The position numbers and the translations under genes are program-made. 64,000 bases of DNA from Tricholoma matsutake. Taxonomy: Eukaryota; Basidiomycota; Agaricomycetes; Agaricales; Tricholomataceae. Under the pieces are notes generated by a model. It was not told the DNA's origin, ran no database searches, and was given only the letters and a program-made list of their open reading frames with translations. Positions 31,463 through 43,269 of the stretch are shown here, piece by piece; positions within the stretch are counted from its first letter, which is position 1, and each line of letters starts with the position of its first letter. The stretch spans positions 6,696,001 through 6,760,000 of the forward strand of contig AP026541.1 in the NCBI GenBank assembly GCA_026075535.2, written 5' to 3'.

Positions 31463-31640
31463 CTAGCAGCCAACAATGAGGGACAATGGAAAGAGGAACA
31501 ACACACATAGGTAAGCTACACTGTACCAAATAATATGGTCTATCGAGCGCATACAGTGTATCGAATGATACGGGTTCAGTGGACACCGTCGAATGCTCTC
31601 ATAGTATGTATAACATGTACTAGTATCAAATGAATACACT

Positions 31641-32055
31641 TTTACAATTCTTGCTTGTGATACACTATGAAGAATGTTAATAATATACAGATCAGAGATA
31701 GCGTACATGGTACTCGGCAATGGCATTGGTATGAGCAACGGCATTGGCATAGAAGTATGGCATTGGCATCAGGCACCACTTTGCCATAACAGTATGACCT
31801 AGCTGCATGTACTATAGTGAATTACAATGCTTGGTATAGATGTGCATAGGAGACTGTATGGCCTAGCTATGGGCAATGATGCAATAATTCATTCTATGTA
31901 GTGCAGACCTACCAAACAGGTCTTTTACAATTTTTGCTTGTGATACACTGTGAAGAATGTTAATAGACAGATCGGTGACCTGTGAGATAGCGTTGGACAC
32001 GGTATTTGGCATCGGCATCAGCATCAGCATCGGCATCGGCATCGGCATAGATGTG
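31641..32055. repeat. Diverged direct duplication plus GGCATC microsatellite
   Basis: About 120 bp starting TTTACAATTNTTGCTTGTGA occurs at 31641 and again at 31923, an offset of about 282 bp. Both copies run into ATGGCATTGGCAT or GGCATCGGCATC simple repeats (the densest at 32009-32050). Confidence 0.6.
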
Positions 32056-32396
32056 CAGTAAGAATCTAATACCGTTGATGAAATAGTCACAGCCATCAGC
32101 ATCGGCATCAGCAGACATGTCAGCACAGAAATCTACATCGATGTCAACATTGGCAGCAGCAGACAGACACTTTGGGGTGGAAATCTATATATCAAGAGCA
32201 TCGGCAATGGGCATTAGCAAACCAGATGCACAATGGGTGCAGGCAGTATGAATGAACAAAATCAACAAAACAGCAGTGTTCATCCTAACTAAAATAACAA
32301 TGTTGGTACTAGCTAATTGTGAGAACTGGCGGGATCAGCCATGTTGTCGTCATGGGACAATAATCTCATTCAAATGTCTGAGAACCTGCGTTCGAA

Positions 32397-33054
32397 TTAT
32401 TTCAGATTATATTCCATCCTTTCCTTCAAGGTCGCATATGTCTTCAATGTGACATCTTGCTGTTCCAGCTTCTCAACCTCGGCCATGTAGAGACGATGAC
32501 TGGCATCCTTGTATGAGGTGCCAAGGTTGTTTTGCAGGGCTTTCACTTTGGCATGCAGCTCAACAGCTCCCTGTCTGTCAATTTCTGCAACAGGATGAAC
32601 TAACAGTCATACAAATGAGGACAAGGCACTTACTGGATCAGCAGGTAGTTGTGGGCCAATGCATAGTAGTATGGTGTATCAGTCATGTTTCCAGACTGCA
32701 AAGTCATCAGTGAGAGGATAGACGAGGCAAACAAGACACGGCATCGGCCAAGAAACGGCATTGGCCAAGACACGGCATCGGCTAAGACACGGCATCAGCC
32801 AACAGGACAACATTGGCCCAAGGATGGCATCAGGCCAAGATGGCTAGGCTGGCAGCAACGAGACTTTGAAAAGAAGGAAATCTTACCCCTCCATGTGCCA
32901 TGTGTACATTGAATTCAACCTTCTTGCAATAGGCCTCCATTGCCTGGTGGGTAGCTGGAATCATAAAATGGGGCACTAGATAGTGCTGCCTATTGTCACC
33001 TCAGATAACAACATATCCATCAGGAATATAAGTGTCAGTTTGCTGATTGCTCAT
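32397..33054 (-). pseudogene. Left gene of a divergent repeat-borne pair, unknown function
   Basis: From ATG 33054 the minus strand reads MSNQQTDTYIPDGYVV, then HYLVPHFMIPATHQAMEAYC. After a break filled by a tandem repeat (32730-32840) it resumes as VELHAKVKALQNNLGTSYKD and HRLYMAEVEKLEQQDVTLKT, ending at 32397. I know similar small proteins as multi-copy in Agaricomycetes, always unannotated. The C-terminal part is predicted to be helical. Its ATG lies 161 bp from the ATG of the divergent gene at 33216, suggesting a shared promoter region. Confidence 0.45.
32730..32840. repeat. Tandem repeat ACACGGCATCGGCCAAG
   Basis: About five imperfect 18-bp units interrupt the minus-strand gene at 32397-33054. 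They resemble the GGCATC microsatellite near 32030. Confidence 0.6.
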
Positions 33055-34336
33055 GGTATAGATAACACAGATGATAACAAGTGATACCGTTTAATCAGGA
33101 CATTATTTGTTTGTATATATTGTATATCGATCAACAACAGGTGATTGTTGATTTTCAGTGTTTCACTCTTTTTCATCTCAACATCGACCCCGCTGCTGCA
33201 GCCGACTCATCAACCATGAATGTTACACGCCAACAAGTGCTCGGCCAGATCAGCAAGATCAAGCAATCCATCTGCAATGGCCTTCAGGACCAAAGTATCA
33301 AGGCCATGATGAAGGAAAGAAAATCGGCCCTTGTGAGTGGATTGGCATGCTATCAGATCAATGATGCACTTACAAATCATAGAAAACATTATTTGCCTGG
33401 CAAAGAGAGGTTCTCACAGAGGATGTGCAGGCCATCTTCTGGGCCAATGCCTTTTTGTGGGGATTTGTGGTAGCATGGTCAAAGTCAGACAGGACAGGGG
33501 ACCAGAAGTTTATTGAAGGTCAACTGAGGGCAATGAAGACCTTCGACGAGAAAAAGGGCATAACAGGTCCTGTGTCCACATCAGCTGGACCAATGGCAGC
33601 AGCGATGGCAGTTGGAATGGGAATGGCAGCGGGAATGGGAACAGCAGCAGGAATGGGAACGGCAGTGGGAATGGGAATGGCAGTGGGAATGGGAACAGCA
33701 CCGGCACCAGCCAAGAAAGTGGGGATGGCAGCGGCAAAGAAAGGAAGAGCGGCAGTGGCAATGGCAGCAGCAACACCAACACCAACAAGGATAGAAGCAG
33801 CACCGGCACCAGCCAAGATGTGGGCCCAACCAGAAGCATCAGGATCCAGACTTCCAGGCCCAGCCCAGCGGCCAATGCTGCCAGCAATCACAGTGAGACC
33901 CAGGCCATGAGAGGTGCAGAGTAGCAGGGGATCGGACGAGGATTTTGATGAGGAGACAGAGAGCGATGCCGGTGCCAATCCCATGATGGAGCGGAAGTGG
34001 CACAATGCAGCAAGGGTGGCACAAGGAGCACCCCAGGGAAGGAGTTCGTGAATGACACTGTGTGCACAATGTGTCAGGCTTAGGCGTGAGTGTTGGGAGC
34101 AGGTGAATGGGAAAACAGTCTGCTACTACTGTAGGAAAGGGAAAGTTTGGTGTGATCCAGAGGATGTGGATTGAGTGCCGAGAACCAAGAAAGCAAAAGG
34201 ATCGGCAAGAAGAAAAGCAAAGAAGGCACAATTTTCCAGTGAAGACAGTGGAGAGGAATCATCTAGGCAGTTCACTGCAAGCCAAAAAGGAAAATCCAAA
34301 AGTTAGTTCTTCCATATCATGACACATAAAACCACT

Positions 34337-36916
34337 CACTGGGTGCAGGGCACAATACCCCTGATGGGGTATTATGTAAGTATCTTGGAAGTATTCCTAA
34401 TACTGTCAAGATACTAGCCCAGAAGTATGTTGCAAGTATGCTGATTGTTGATTACCATACCTCCACATTAGTAACTTGTACATATTGTAACTGTATTCTG
34501 AATGTCTTGGCTGAAAGATAATACAATATTTCCTCCCTACTATCACAATAATATTAAGATACTTCTAATGGAGTATTGAAGTGAAAGATCAAAATATTTT
34601 TCAAGTACTGAGAAGGCAGTAACTTGGTGGTATTGAGGTAATTTCTTCAGTACTACCAAGATACTATCTACAATACTATCAAGGTGATATCACAATACTC
34701 TGCTTGGGATATGTTAGCAATGTGATGGAAAAGATCTAGAAAACCTCTGTGTCAGTATGCGTGAAATATCATGGAAGTACACAAACAAAAAGAGTAGTCA
34801 TACACCCCATACCTTCACCATACTAAAGCCAGGGAATATTGGAAGTATTGAAGTGTTGTTTATTCAATACTGTCAAACTACTCTATGGGAAGTATATAAG
34901 AAGAAATTTGATAAATTGGGAAAGTATTATTAGCAGATGTCTGCACATGCAGGTCTGATGTTGCAAGTATCCACTTCCATGTCTGAGCACCTACACACTG
35001 GCTGGACAGTAAGATACTTCTGAGAAGGAGTATTCTGGAAATAGTCCTAATACTGCCACCATACTCACCAAGGGATATTTTGCCAGTATGCATACCAATC
35101 TAGAATACTACTTCAGTACCTTCAGCACTATCAAAATATAGTACAATACTGTCAAAATACTTCTAGTGAAGTATGTTGACAATATTAGGAATACTGTCAG
35201 GATACTTTCACAGTACCTCTCAGGCAGTATTGTGCCTTGCACCCAGTGACATACCTGAGTAAGTACTTGGATGTACAACATGGATGTGCAAGTGGTACTT
35301 GAGTACATACCTGGACACACAAGTAGATATCAAGTAGGTACTTGGATATACAAGTAAGGACTCAAAACAGTAGGTACTTGAATAAGTACCAGTCTGGTAT
35401 GTACTTGAATAAGTCCCGGTATGTACTTGAATAAGTCCCAGTATGTACTTCAATAAGTACCGGTAAGTACTTGAATATGTACCGTTATGTACTTGAATAA
35501 GTACCAGTATGTACTTGAATAAGTCCTAGTATGTACTTGAATATGTATGGGTAAGTACCGGTAAGTACCGGTATGTACTTGAATAAGTACCAGTAAGTAC
35601 TGGTATGTACCGGTAGGTACTTATTCAAGTACATACCAGGACTTATTCAAGTACATACCGGGACTTATTCAAGTACATACCGGTACTTATTCAAGTACTT
35701 ACCGTTACTTATTCAAGTACATACCAGTACTTATTCAAGTACATACTGGTACTTATTCAAGTACATAACGGTACATATTCAAGTACTTACCGGTACTTAT
35801 TGAAGTACATACTGGGACTTATTCAAGTACATACCGGGACTTATTCAAGTACATACCAGACTGGTACTTATTCAAGTACCTACTGTTTTGAGTCCTTACT
35901 TGTATATCCAAGTACCTACTTGATATCTACTTGTGTGTCCAGGTATGTACTCAAGTACCACTTGCACATCCATGTTGTACATCCAAGTACTTACTCAGGT
36001 ATGTCACTGGGTGCAAGGCACAATACTGCCTGAGAGGTACTGTGAAAGTATCCTGACAGTATTCCTAATATTGTCAACATACTTCACTAGAAGTATTTTG
36101 ACAGTATTGTACTATATTTTGATAGTGCTGAAGGTACTGAAGTAGTATTCTAGATTGGTATGCATACTGGCAAAATATCCCTTGGTGAGTATGGTGGCAG
36201 TATTAGGACTATTTCCAGAATACTCCTTCTCAGAAGTATCTTACTGTCCAGCCAGTGTGTAGGTGCTCAGACATGGAAGTGGATACTTGCAACATCAGAC
36301 CTGCATGTGCAGACATCTGCTAATAATACTTTCCCAATTTATCAAATTTCTTCTTATATACTTCCCATAGAGTAGTTTGACAGTATTGAATAAACAACAC
36401 TTCAATACTTCCAATATTCCCTGGCTTTAGTATGGTGAAGGTATGGGGTGTATGACTACTCTTTTTGTTTGTGTACTTCCATGATATTTCACGCATACTG
36501 ACACAGAGGTTTTCTAGATCTTTTCCATCACATTGCTAACATATCCCAAGCAGAGTATTGTGATATCACCTTGATAGTATTGTAGATAGTATCTTGGTAG
36601 TACTGAAGAAATTACCTCAATACCACCAAGTTACTGCCTTCTCAGTACTTGAAAAATATTTTGATCTTTCACTTCAATACTCCATTAGAAGTATCTTAAT
36701 ATTATTGTGATAGTAGGGAGGAAATATTGTATTATCTTTCAGCCAAGACATTCAGAATACAGTTACAATATGTACAAGTTACTAATGTGGAGGTATGGTA
36801 ATCAACAATCAGCATACTTGCAACATACTTCTGGGCTAGTATCTTGACAGTATTAGGAATACTTCCAAGATACTTACATAATACCCCATCAGGGGTATTG
36901 TGCCCTGCACCCAGTG
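34337..36916. mobile_element. 2.58-kb palindromic CACTA-like foldback element
   Basis: The sequence is its own reverse complement around axis 35626.5, apart from a diverged centre of roughly 150 bp. The termini are CACTGGGTGCAGGGCACAAT. The 3-bp direct repeat ACT flanks it (34334-34336 and 36917-36919), the target size of CACTA/EnSpm elements, whose TIRs start CACT. Within each arm a second CACTGGGTGCAAGGCAC motif (inward at 35251 and 36002) delimits a 915-bp subunit. No transposase. The centre is a 22-bp satellite. Confidence 0.8.
35400..35855. repeat. 22-bp satellite GTATGTACTTGAATAAGTACCG at palindrome centre
   Basis: About ten 22-bp units in each direction meet at the centre. The unit itself contains the inverted GTAC words, so each strand can fold on itself repeatedly. 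Confidence 0.75.
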
Positions 36917-37322
36917 ACTAACATGTATACCCGTAGCTGTGGAAGAGGATATTGACATGGCCAATCCTGAGCCCGAGCCGACTGCCCTCCCTGCCCTGAC
37001 TCCCTACCCCTCTGCCGGTGACTATGCCACCTTCACTGGATGTCTATACCAACTGGAGGAAGACATGTACAAGCATGCACGGTGGAATGAAGAGTCATTC
37101 ATAGAGTCCCGACTCCACGTACAAGAACTCTGGGAGATGGTTGACTTGCTTCAAACAGGGTGAGCGACATTGAAGGATACTTTGGGTTGCAGATGGGCGC
37201 ACAGCCAATTATGTTGTACAATGGTTACATGGCTGGGCAGGTGGTTCACCTTGAGAGGACTCCAAGCAGGAGGGCAGAGGCTAGTGTTGCCACGGCTCCG
37301 GCTCAGAGCAGACTTTAGCTGA

Positions 37323-38053
37323 CTGGAAGCCACTGGCAAGCCAAAGCCAAGTTGGTAACCGGCTTAGATCGAGCTGACTCAGCCACCTGAGTCGATGACT
37401 CAGAGCTGCTCGACTTTCCTTCTTGCATCTCTGGGGTCGTGCCTTTTTTTTTGGACATTTCAAGGGACAAACTTTACGTTGCCCTGAGCAGACTTTGTGT
37501 CGCTCGTCTACCTAGACCCAAACTATATGTTGGGTCCCACATTGCAATTACTATAACTAAGTATGCTGGTCAGTCTGTATCTCAGATGTGTTCAGGGAGG
37601 ACATCGGTCTGGGTGGTGTTGGCGTTGTATCGCTGACATGGTTCAAGCCCTGTAAGTTGTTTATTTCCCTTTCGATTGTGTGCAGATGTCTCGGTCTGCC
37701 TACTTCATCCAGCGCAAGCCTTACCTCATGCTCACATTCCTATCCGCAAATCACTCCTCATTGGAAAACTTGTCATGGGAAATTTGTTGTCACCTCCTTG
37801 ATCATTCAACCACCGTTCTGTCCCACTTTCTATCTATCCCACTCTCCACTCCATCTCAGTTAACTTCCCCGTTCACAAACCAACTCAACTTTACCGGCAC
37901 CTCCGATTCCAGTAAATACAACACCCCAATTATTGCAGCGGATAGCATGATGCTGATCCTGCATGACATTGACTTGCATCCCCTTTGCCTTTTCATCAGG
38001 CAGGGAACAAGAATCTTGGAGAACCTATGTTTAGGCATGCAAGACACGACAAG
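37323..38053. other. Stretch without a recognisable gene
   Basis: Frames at 37439-37636 and 37680-38078 are open but resemble nothing known. The right end abuts the MITE remnant at 38054. Confidence 0.35.
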
Positions 38054-38147
38054 GCTCCAATATCTGGATTGGTTCTAGACTGGTTGTGGTTGCCAGTTGC
38101 CCCATTTGGAAGTCAAAAACCAGGCTGGACTGGACCTTTAAACACTA
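38054..38147. mobile_element. Remnant of the TAGTGTTTAAAGG MITE (right end only)
   Basis: 94 bp identical in layout to the right end of copy B, with TTGCCCCATTTGGAAGTCAA and CTGGACCTTTAAACACTA. It ends at 38147 exactly where the Helitron fragment 38150-39823 breaks off inside DUF6570, so a deletion seems to have removed the rest of the MITE together with the Helitron's 3' part. Confidence 0.8.
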
Positions 38148-38149
38148 CA

Positions 38150-39823
38150 TGAGCACATGTGTTACCATGAAATACACAGGGTTGAGCAGGATCTGAAGAC
38201 TGATATAAATGTGACACATGAGCTGTATGTTAAATCTTTAAATTGTTCAGGTAATTCTCCCCAGAATAAGTTGTTAGCTAGAGCAAAGCAGGGCATCTTA
38301 TTTTTCTGTAGCTGAGTGTGACAATCTTCACAAAGGTGTAATATTGATTTACTAAGGTCAACATTACCTTCCACAACAGTCACTGTCATGCCTTTAATAT
38401 CTAGCATAAGATGTGGTAACTGTTGAGGTAGTGAGACAAATGCAGCCAAATGCAGTGGATTCTTACATTGGAGAAGATGCAGATTGAGTGAATCATAAAC
38501 ATCTTCAAAGTTTTGGAGTAATATGTCTTTCATAGTTTTCTGATTTGATCTGCTGCAGCAAGTACATGTCTTAGATGCAGACAAATTAGTGGCATTGCGA
38601 TATGAGTGCAAACAGTTATATATTACCTCATCATCAAGCAATGTAGGCCAGTTGTTAAAAATGTTGTCAGTATGCTTAGCATTTGATACAACATGACTAT
38701 GAATCTCCCTTGCACAGTTGATCTTCAAGTTATCATTTTGACATATATTTGCAGGCTTGGTTAATGCAGCAACAATTGCAGGACTATATTCCAGATTCAG
38801 CAAGTATATTACTGCATTCCTGAATAAAAATGATGCAGGTATCTGAAAAAAAGGTTCAAAGCACTTAATGTATTATATAATTTGAGTTAGAGTACAAGGT
38901 AATAAGTTTGTACACCTGTTTCTGAAGCTTTGTACTATAACTACAGCATGGCTAGCATGTGAATGTTGAAAGGATGGTCGATGTGACACATGTATATGAC
39001 TTAACACAGACTTCAGGGCAGACTTAGGTAAAGATGATGAAGATGGCAGGGGATTGGAGTTGGTATTTGTCAAGGACAAAAGTTCTTCTTCTAGTTCACT
39101 GACAGAGCCATGTACAGCCATAGCAGTTGAGGAACTGTTGTGATACACATTTTCAGGAATCAACAAAGTAATAGTGACTGTATTGCCAAATTGGTTCCTA
39201 AAAATTAAGTAGTAGATCTCAGAGTTATGTGAAGTTGGAGAGACAGCTTTATCAATGGAATTGTCAGTAATCAACTCTGCTGTAGATTTTGTCATGCACT
39301 TGTTTCTACAATCTATAAAATCTTGAAATATTCTAGAACTCATTCCAGATTTACCATTTAAAGTTGTATAGGGAATGCCAAGAGACTTTAGGCAAGAGAC
39401 AAGTTCAGTCCTTGATAATTGCATGAGAGAAGCTAGATAATGGTTTTTCTGGTAATAGAACCAAACTGGATGATTTTGAGCAGAAGATAAGAGAACAAAG
39501 CTCTTCAACAAGCTCCATGGATGAAAAAAGCTAGAAGAAATATCCAAACCACTAAGGTTGATTGTAGATCTATGAGCCAGATTGCACACAACAAATTCAT
39601 TGCATGAAAAGTAGGTCATAAATGGCACATTTCCAGTAGATGCAGTACAAAAAACAGCAGAAAGCCAATCACATACAGAATCAGAAGAATGGAAGAACTC
39701 TGAGTATAATTCAGGATGATAAATAGCATCAATAGCAGGAACATCATGCTCAGGAGAGTCATAGGAATAACAGCATACAAGCTTAGTAAGGGGGAATGAG
39801 CACTGGAGTGGTAGTTCACTCAT
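38150..39823 (-). pseudogene. Second Helitron, N-terminal fragment with DUF6570 start
   Basis: Two frames, 39823-38873 (316 aa) and 38803-38162 (213 aa), are probably joined across an intron or break near 38840. The N-terminal frame begins MSELPLQCSFPLTKLVCCYS and is not a known domain. The second contains CEDCHTQLQKNKMPCFALAN and FWGELPEQFKDLT, the entry into DUF6570 of basidiomycete Helitrons. After a frameshift the reading LYQSSDPAQPCVFHGNTCAH continues that domain up to 38150. There the sequence changes to the MITE remnant, so the rest of the Helitron is lost. Long uninterrupted N-terminal frames suggest it is younger than the Helitron at 19415-26129. Confidence 0.65.
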
Positions 39824-40103
39824 AATTTTTGTGGTAGTTCATGTTTACAATGTGGTAGTTCACTTTTAAGTGGTAGTTCACAATGAAAAGTACAACAAAA
39901 TTGCAAAAAATCCAGGTTTGACTAAGAGTGAGCAGCAAGCAACGTGAATGACAAGACAACTCCAACGTGTATGACATGGCAACAGTGATGGCCAACAGAG
40001 CCAAATAACATCATGTGACCAAAACTCATTTGCAGGACATCAAGCACATATCTCTCTCTGCCAGAACCAGACCTGAAGGAACCGGAAGGGAGAGAGCCTG
40101 GAT
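39824..40103. other. Region between Helitron start and LINE ORF1, with GGTAGTTCA repeats
   Basis: Four copies of TGGTAGTTCA lie at 39808-39886, just upstream of the Helitron reading frame. The remainder would be the LINE 5' untranslated region. Confidence 0.4.
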
Positions 40104-41212
40104 TTGTCTACTCCCCTACGCTACACTGCACTAGATGAAAATGCCAGCCTGCCCCACAATGGACCCACCGCAATAGTAGAAATGCTCAGAGCCACCAATG
40201 ATGTACACAACACCTTCAACCAGTCCCACAATCCACACTACGGTACTACCCAGGCAGGTAGTAGACCGGCACAACCAACTGCTGTACCCATCCCATACAC
40301 AACCAAGCAGTTCCCCAAACTGGCGCTGTCATATGCAACACTCTTTGGAAACCTACACGAGGCAACAGTAAAACAGCTCCAAGACCACCCAGAGCAGTAC
40401 ATCACCATAATTCCCTTTGGGGCAGGCCTCCACCTCACCAAGAACAACCCTGAGATGACCAGAGACATAGTAACTTTCCTCAAGTCTCTCAGTTTTCCCG
40501 AGAGCAACCATGTCCAGGTTGCATGCCCCATGCTGAGGATAACCCCCAAGATAGGAGTCTGCTTTGCGAAACCATTTCCCTACCTCCTCCTAAACCTACC
40601 TGAACCCCTCCACTGCCTGCTACTATGGCAGCAAACTTTTGCATTCCAGCTGAATGGCTAAAGCCTTGCTTTTAATGCTGTCAACCTTAATGAACAGGCA
40701 TAATCATGGGTCATTGTGAACTTTGCGGGCTCCTTTGTCACCCCTGACATGCCACAAATTATCAATGCGCTATGCACAATCATCACAATGCTACTGAACG
40801 ACTGAGCCTTCCTTGCTAAAACCAACAACCACCTAGCCAAACATAATATTGGCACAACCACCACTGAATGGGCATTCATATCCCTATCCACCTTCTGCCT
40901 CACCTTCATCCCATGAGTCATGGAAGATGGCACTGAATGGCCCATCTGGCAATTGCAAGGCATGCCAACCTCTAATGATCTTACTGAGCACTGAGCCTGG
41001 CTGCAAATTATATGCCGAACAACCTTCATGATAGACTTGAACCAGACAAAACCACTTTTGGATGCATCTTGTGTAAAGCTGAAATCCACAGTAGCATGAA
41101 CTGCCCCCTCCCAAACATTGGTGATTGGAAAGGCCCCATTCCAGATGATAGATACCTCATTCCTGACCCCCCTGTTCATGGTGAAGGAAGAAGGAAGCAG
41201 AAGTCCAAATAG
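40104..41212 (+). pseudogene. LINE ORF1 (gag-like, CCHC zinc knuckle)
   Basis: ORF1 proteins of LINEs bind element RNA. The ATG at 40104 gives MSTPLRYTALDENASLP; the frame is open to 40661 and then continues through six stops, four of them TGA, to KSK and a stop at 41212. Near the C-terminus it has CILCKAEIHSSMNC, an exact C-x2-C-x4-H-x4-C knuckle, followed by GDWKGPIP. In related fungal LINEs the knuckle precedes ORF2 directly. The next coding segment lies 6 kb away because a CACTA element entered at 41242-41244. Decay by TGA stops at likely arginine codons matches the pattern in the other retroelements. Confidence 0.65.
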
Positions 41213-41670
41213 AACCACCAGAGAACCAAATCCCCCAGAGGATACACAACGGGCAAGCCTTGAGGCAGTTGATTCATAGTTGATTTGTGTTTGACTCATG
41301 GTTGACTGGTAGTTGTCATTTGTAGTGATGTAATATACTTTAGTAATAACAATTCATTTCATGAGTGACATTGACACTGAATGTTTATGATCCAGTTCAT
41401 GCCAAGTTCATGCTATAGTTTTAGCTGAAAACTTTATTCTGTACTTCAATAAACAATTTTATTATTTCTGATCAGAACTACAATACATTGCTGCCAGAGG
41501 TGTCGACGACTCGACATGGTGAGTTTGGCAGGTTCCGATGCATCATGTGATCATGCTTGCGGCAATTTCAAGTTCCTTTGTTCTCGATGTGTTTGCGCAT
41601 ACTCGTCTTCTGGCTTTACTGGATACCTGGACTCTTTATTCCATCATCTTCTATTGACTCTGAAACCACA

Positions 41671-43137
41671 ATGGATCCTCATGCGAGTTCTAGTTCAGGG
41701 GAGGCTGGCCCATCTCAGGCTGGACTTGGCAAGCGCAAGCATTCTCTGAGCAACATGAACCCTGGTTCAAGAGCTTTGCAAGCAAAGAAAGCCTGCAAGG
41801 CCTTTGCAAAGCAACCCAAGAAGCCCAAGAAGCCTAGTGATTGGCACATGAGTTACCACACCAGACTACTGTCCCCCCCAAGGTCACAAAAGATGACAAA
41901 GTACCCTTCACCCGCTGCTTTACCTCTGAAGCACAGTTGCAGAACTCTGTCACAGTCTTGATGACAACTTGGCTAGCATTCAGGGCACCCAAATGAAAGT
42001 GCGTGAGCTCCTTAACTCTATCTCAGACTCAGTTGGGATTATTGCCAACAATATCAAGTGCATTCCGGAATCCCATCTGTTGCTCATGTTCAGGTTGGTG
42101 GCATGCCTTGGGCTTCAACAGTGGGCACCTGATGTCTTGGGTAACGATCTGGAGTCTATGTATAATCTCCTTCATGAGCACATTGCCCTCAAGACATTTG
42201 AGCAGGTCTCAGGTGCATTTGGATACTTTCACATGGGAATGAACCTGTCGTGTGTCAACAATTTTGCACTTATGCATAAACTTTATCGAAGCTTTGTTTT
42301 CTCATATATGCATGGTATTGCCAAGTCAGAGGCAAAGAATCCAGGAAGTGTTGCGAAAGCAAAGCAGATGACCGGAGTATGGAAATGATGTAGTGTGGTA
42401 TGTAATTCCTGGAATTCTGTATATGCCATTTGCAGATTGTATTTACTAATAAACCTTGATAGCTTGCTGATGGCAGGATGGATGTGTTCAGGGCACATGG
42501 TTTCAGTAAACACGTTGTGGCCTTGGCTAGAGAGAATGAGGCCCATTCGGATGATGAGTTGGCTGAAGGGAATGCTGAGTCAGTTGATGCGGTGTACCAC
42601 ATCAAGGAGAAGGAGGGATGTTCAACAAAAGTTACTGCATTCTTTAGAATGGCTGATCAAGAGCACAAGCGGATGAATAGAAGCAAAAGAAGACACCTTA
42701 AGTTGGCCAATCTTTGTCTTTCTTTTTACATTTGACTGATCCTATTTATCTGTAGACTGGAGCGACACCGTGAAGACCCCCCCATGCCAAAGTTATCTGA
42801 GCTCACTGCTCTCCCAAAGAAAGTCCCAATTGATTGGTTTGATCCTATCTATTGGAACAATCTTTCTCTCTGTGAGCGTGCCCAATATGTCAAGAATGGT
42901 ACTTATGTTGCTCTGCCACCTGCAGAGCTCTGTGCCAGCTGGGATGAGTGTGAGAAATGGAAGAGTATGCCAGAGAAGGAGTTTATGGCCAAATATGGTG
43001 ATGAAGTGCAGGCAGAATACAAGCTACCTATGCCAGATGAATTGGAATGACTCAAGCAGCAGGATGATGAGGATGATGAAGATGAGCCAGATGTATCAGG
43101 TGAGGGGTTGGGAGATGAGGGCTCAGGTGATGAATGA
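41671..43137 (+). pseudogene. Accessory gene of the CACTA element, unknown function
   Basis: The start at ATG 41671 (MDPHASSSSGEAGPSQAGLGKRKHS) gives a Ser/Lys-rich N-terminus. Further blocks are 41969-42388 (IQGTQMKVRELLNSISDSVG), 42478-42720 (MDVFRAHGFSKHVVALAREN; FRMADQEHKRMNRSKRRHLK) and 42784-43137, with an acidic tail. Introns probably separate them, for example one ending CTGTAG near 42755 and one ending GGCAG near 42477. CACTA elements often carry a second protein (TnpA-like) that binds the subterminal repeats. Whether this is one is unknown; position and the basic/acidic composition are the only hints. I see no known domain. Confidence 0.45.
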
Positions 43138-43269
43138 GATATGGGTGTTGTTTAATACATATTCTGGTTAATGGTGGTAATTGATTTACTTACCTCTTCA
43201 TATTCATGCTTGCCAAGTCACTTAATGTATTTCAAGTTAATACCATCTTTTCTATTTATCCAAAGCTAT

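Larger units (their letters stand above)
33216..37322 (+). pseudogene. Repeat-borne gene with Zn2Cys6-like cluster, intron filled by a palindrome
   Basis: ATG 33216 opens MNVTRQQVLGQISKIKQSIC. After a frameshift near 33415 it continues DVQAIFWANAFLWGFVVAWS. A Gly/Asn/Ser-rich linker follows (33590-33800). At 34057-34155 the frame reads CAQCVRLRREC and VCYYCRKGKVWC, i.e. C-x2-C-x6-C-x9-C-x2-C-x6-C, the spacing of the fungal Zn(II)2Cys6 DNA-binding cluster. The exon ends at 34301, an intron (GTTAGT at 34302 to CGTAG at 36936) contains the 2.58-kb palindrome, and the last exon reads VEEDIDM through DYATFTGCLYQLEEDMYKHA and LHVQELWEMVDLLQTG to 37322. Stops at 34171 region and 37161 interrupt it. 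DNA binding is inferred from cysteine spacing only. Confidence 0.55.

Noticed and set aside
33510..33910. Proteins from the 33590-33830 low-complexity stretch read as VGMGMA or LPFPF repeats
   Set aside because: They are off-frame readings of a GGAATGGCAGTG-type repeat; the Gly/Asn/Ser frame fits the family linker better.
35400..35855. CRISPR-like array (22-bp repeats)
   Set aside because: Units are contiguous without unique spacers and form a satellite at the centre of a palindrome in a eukaryotic repeat region. The 27-bp repeats at 51802-52177 are rejected for the same reason.
34878..36375. Identical 70-77 aa ORF pairs in the palindrome
   Set aside because: They are mirror images across the palindrome axis with no independent evidence of coding.
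37439..37636. Pif1 helicase C-terminus (DKLYVALSRL)
   Set aside because: Only a short YVALSR-like match without the rest of the domain; not enough to call a third Helitron.
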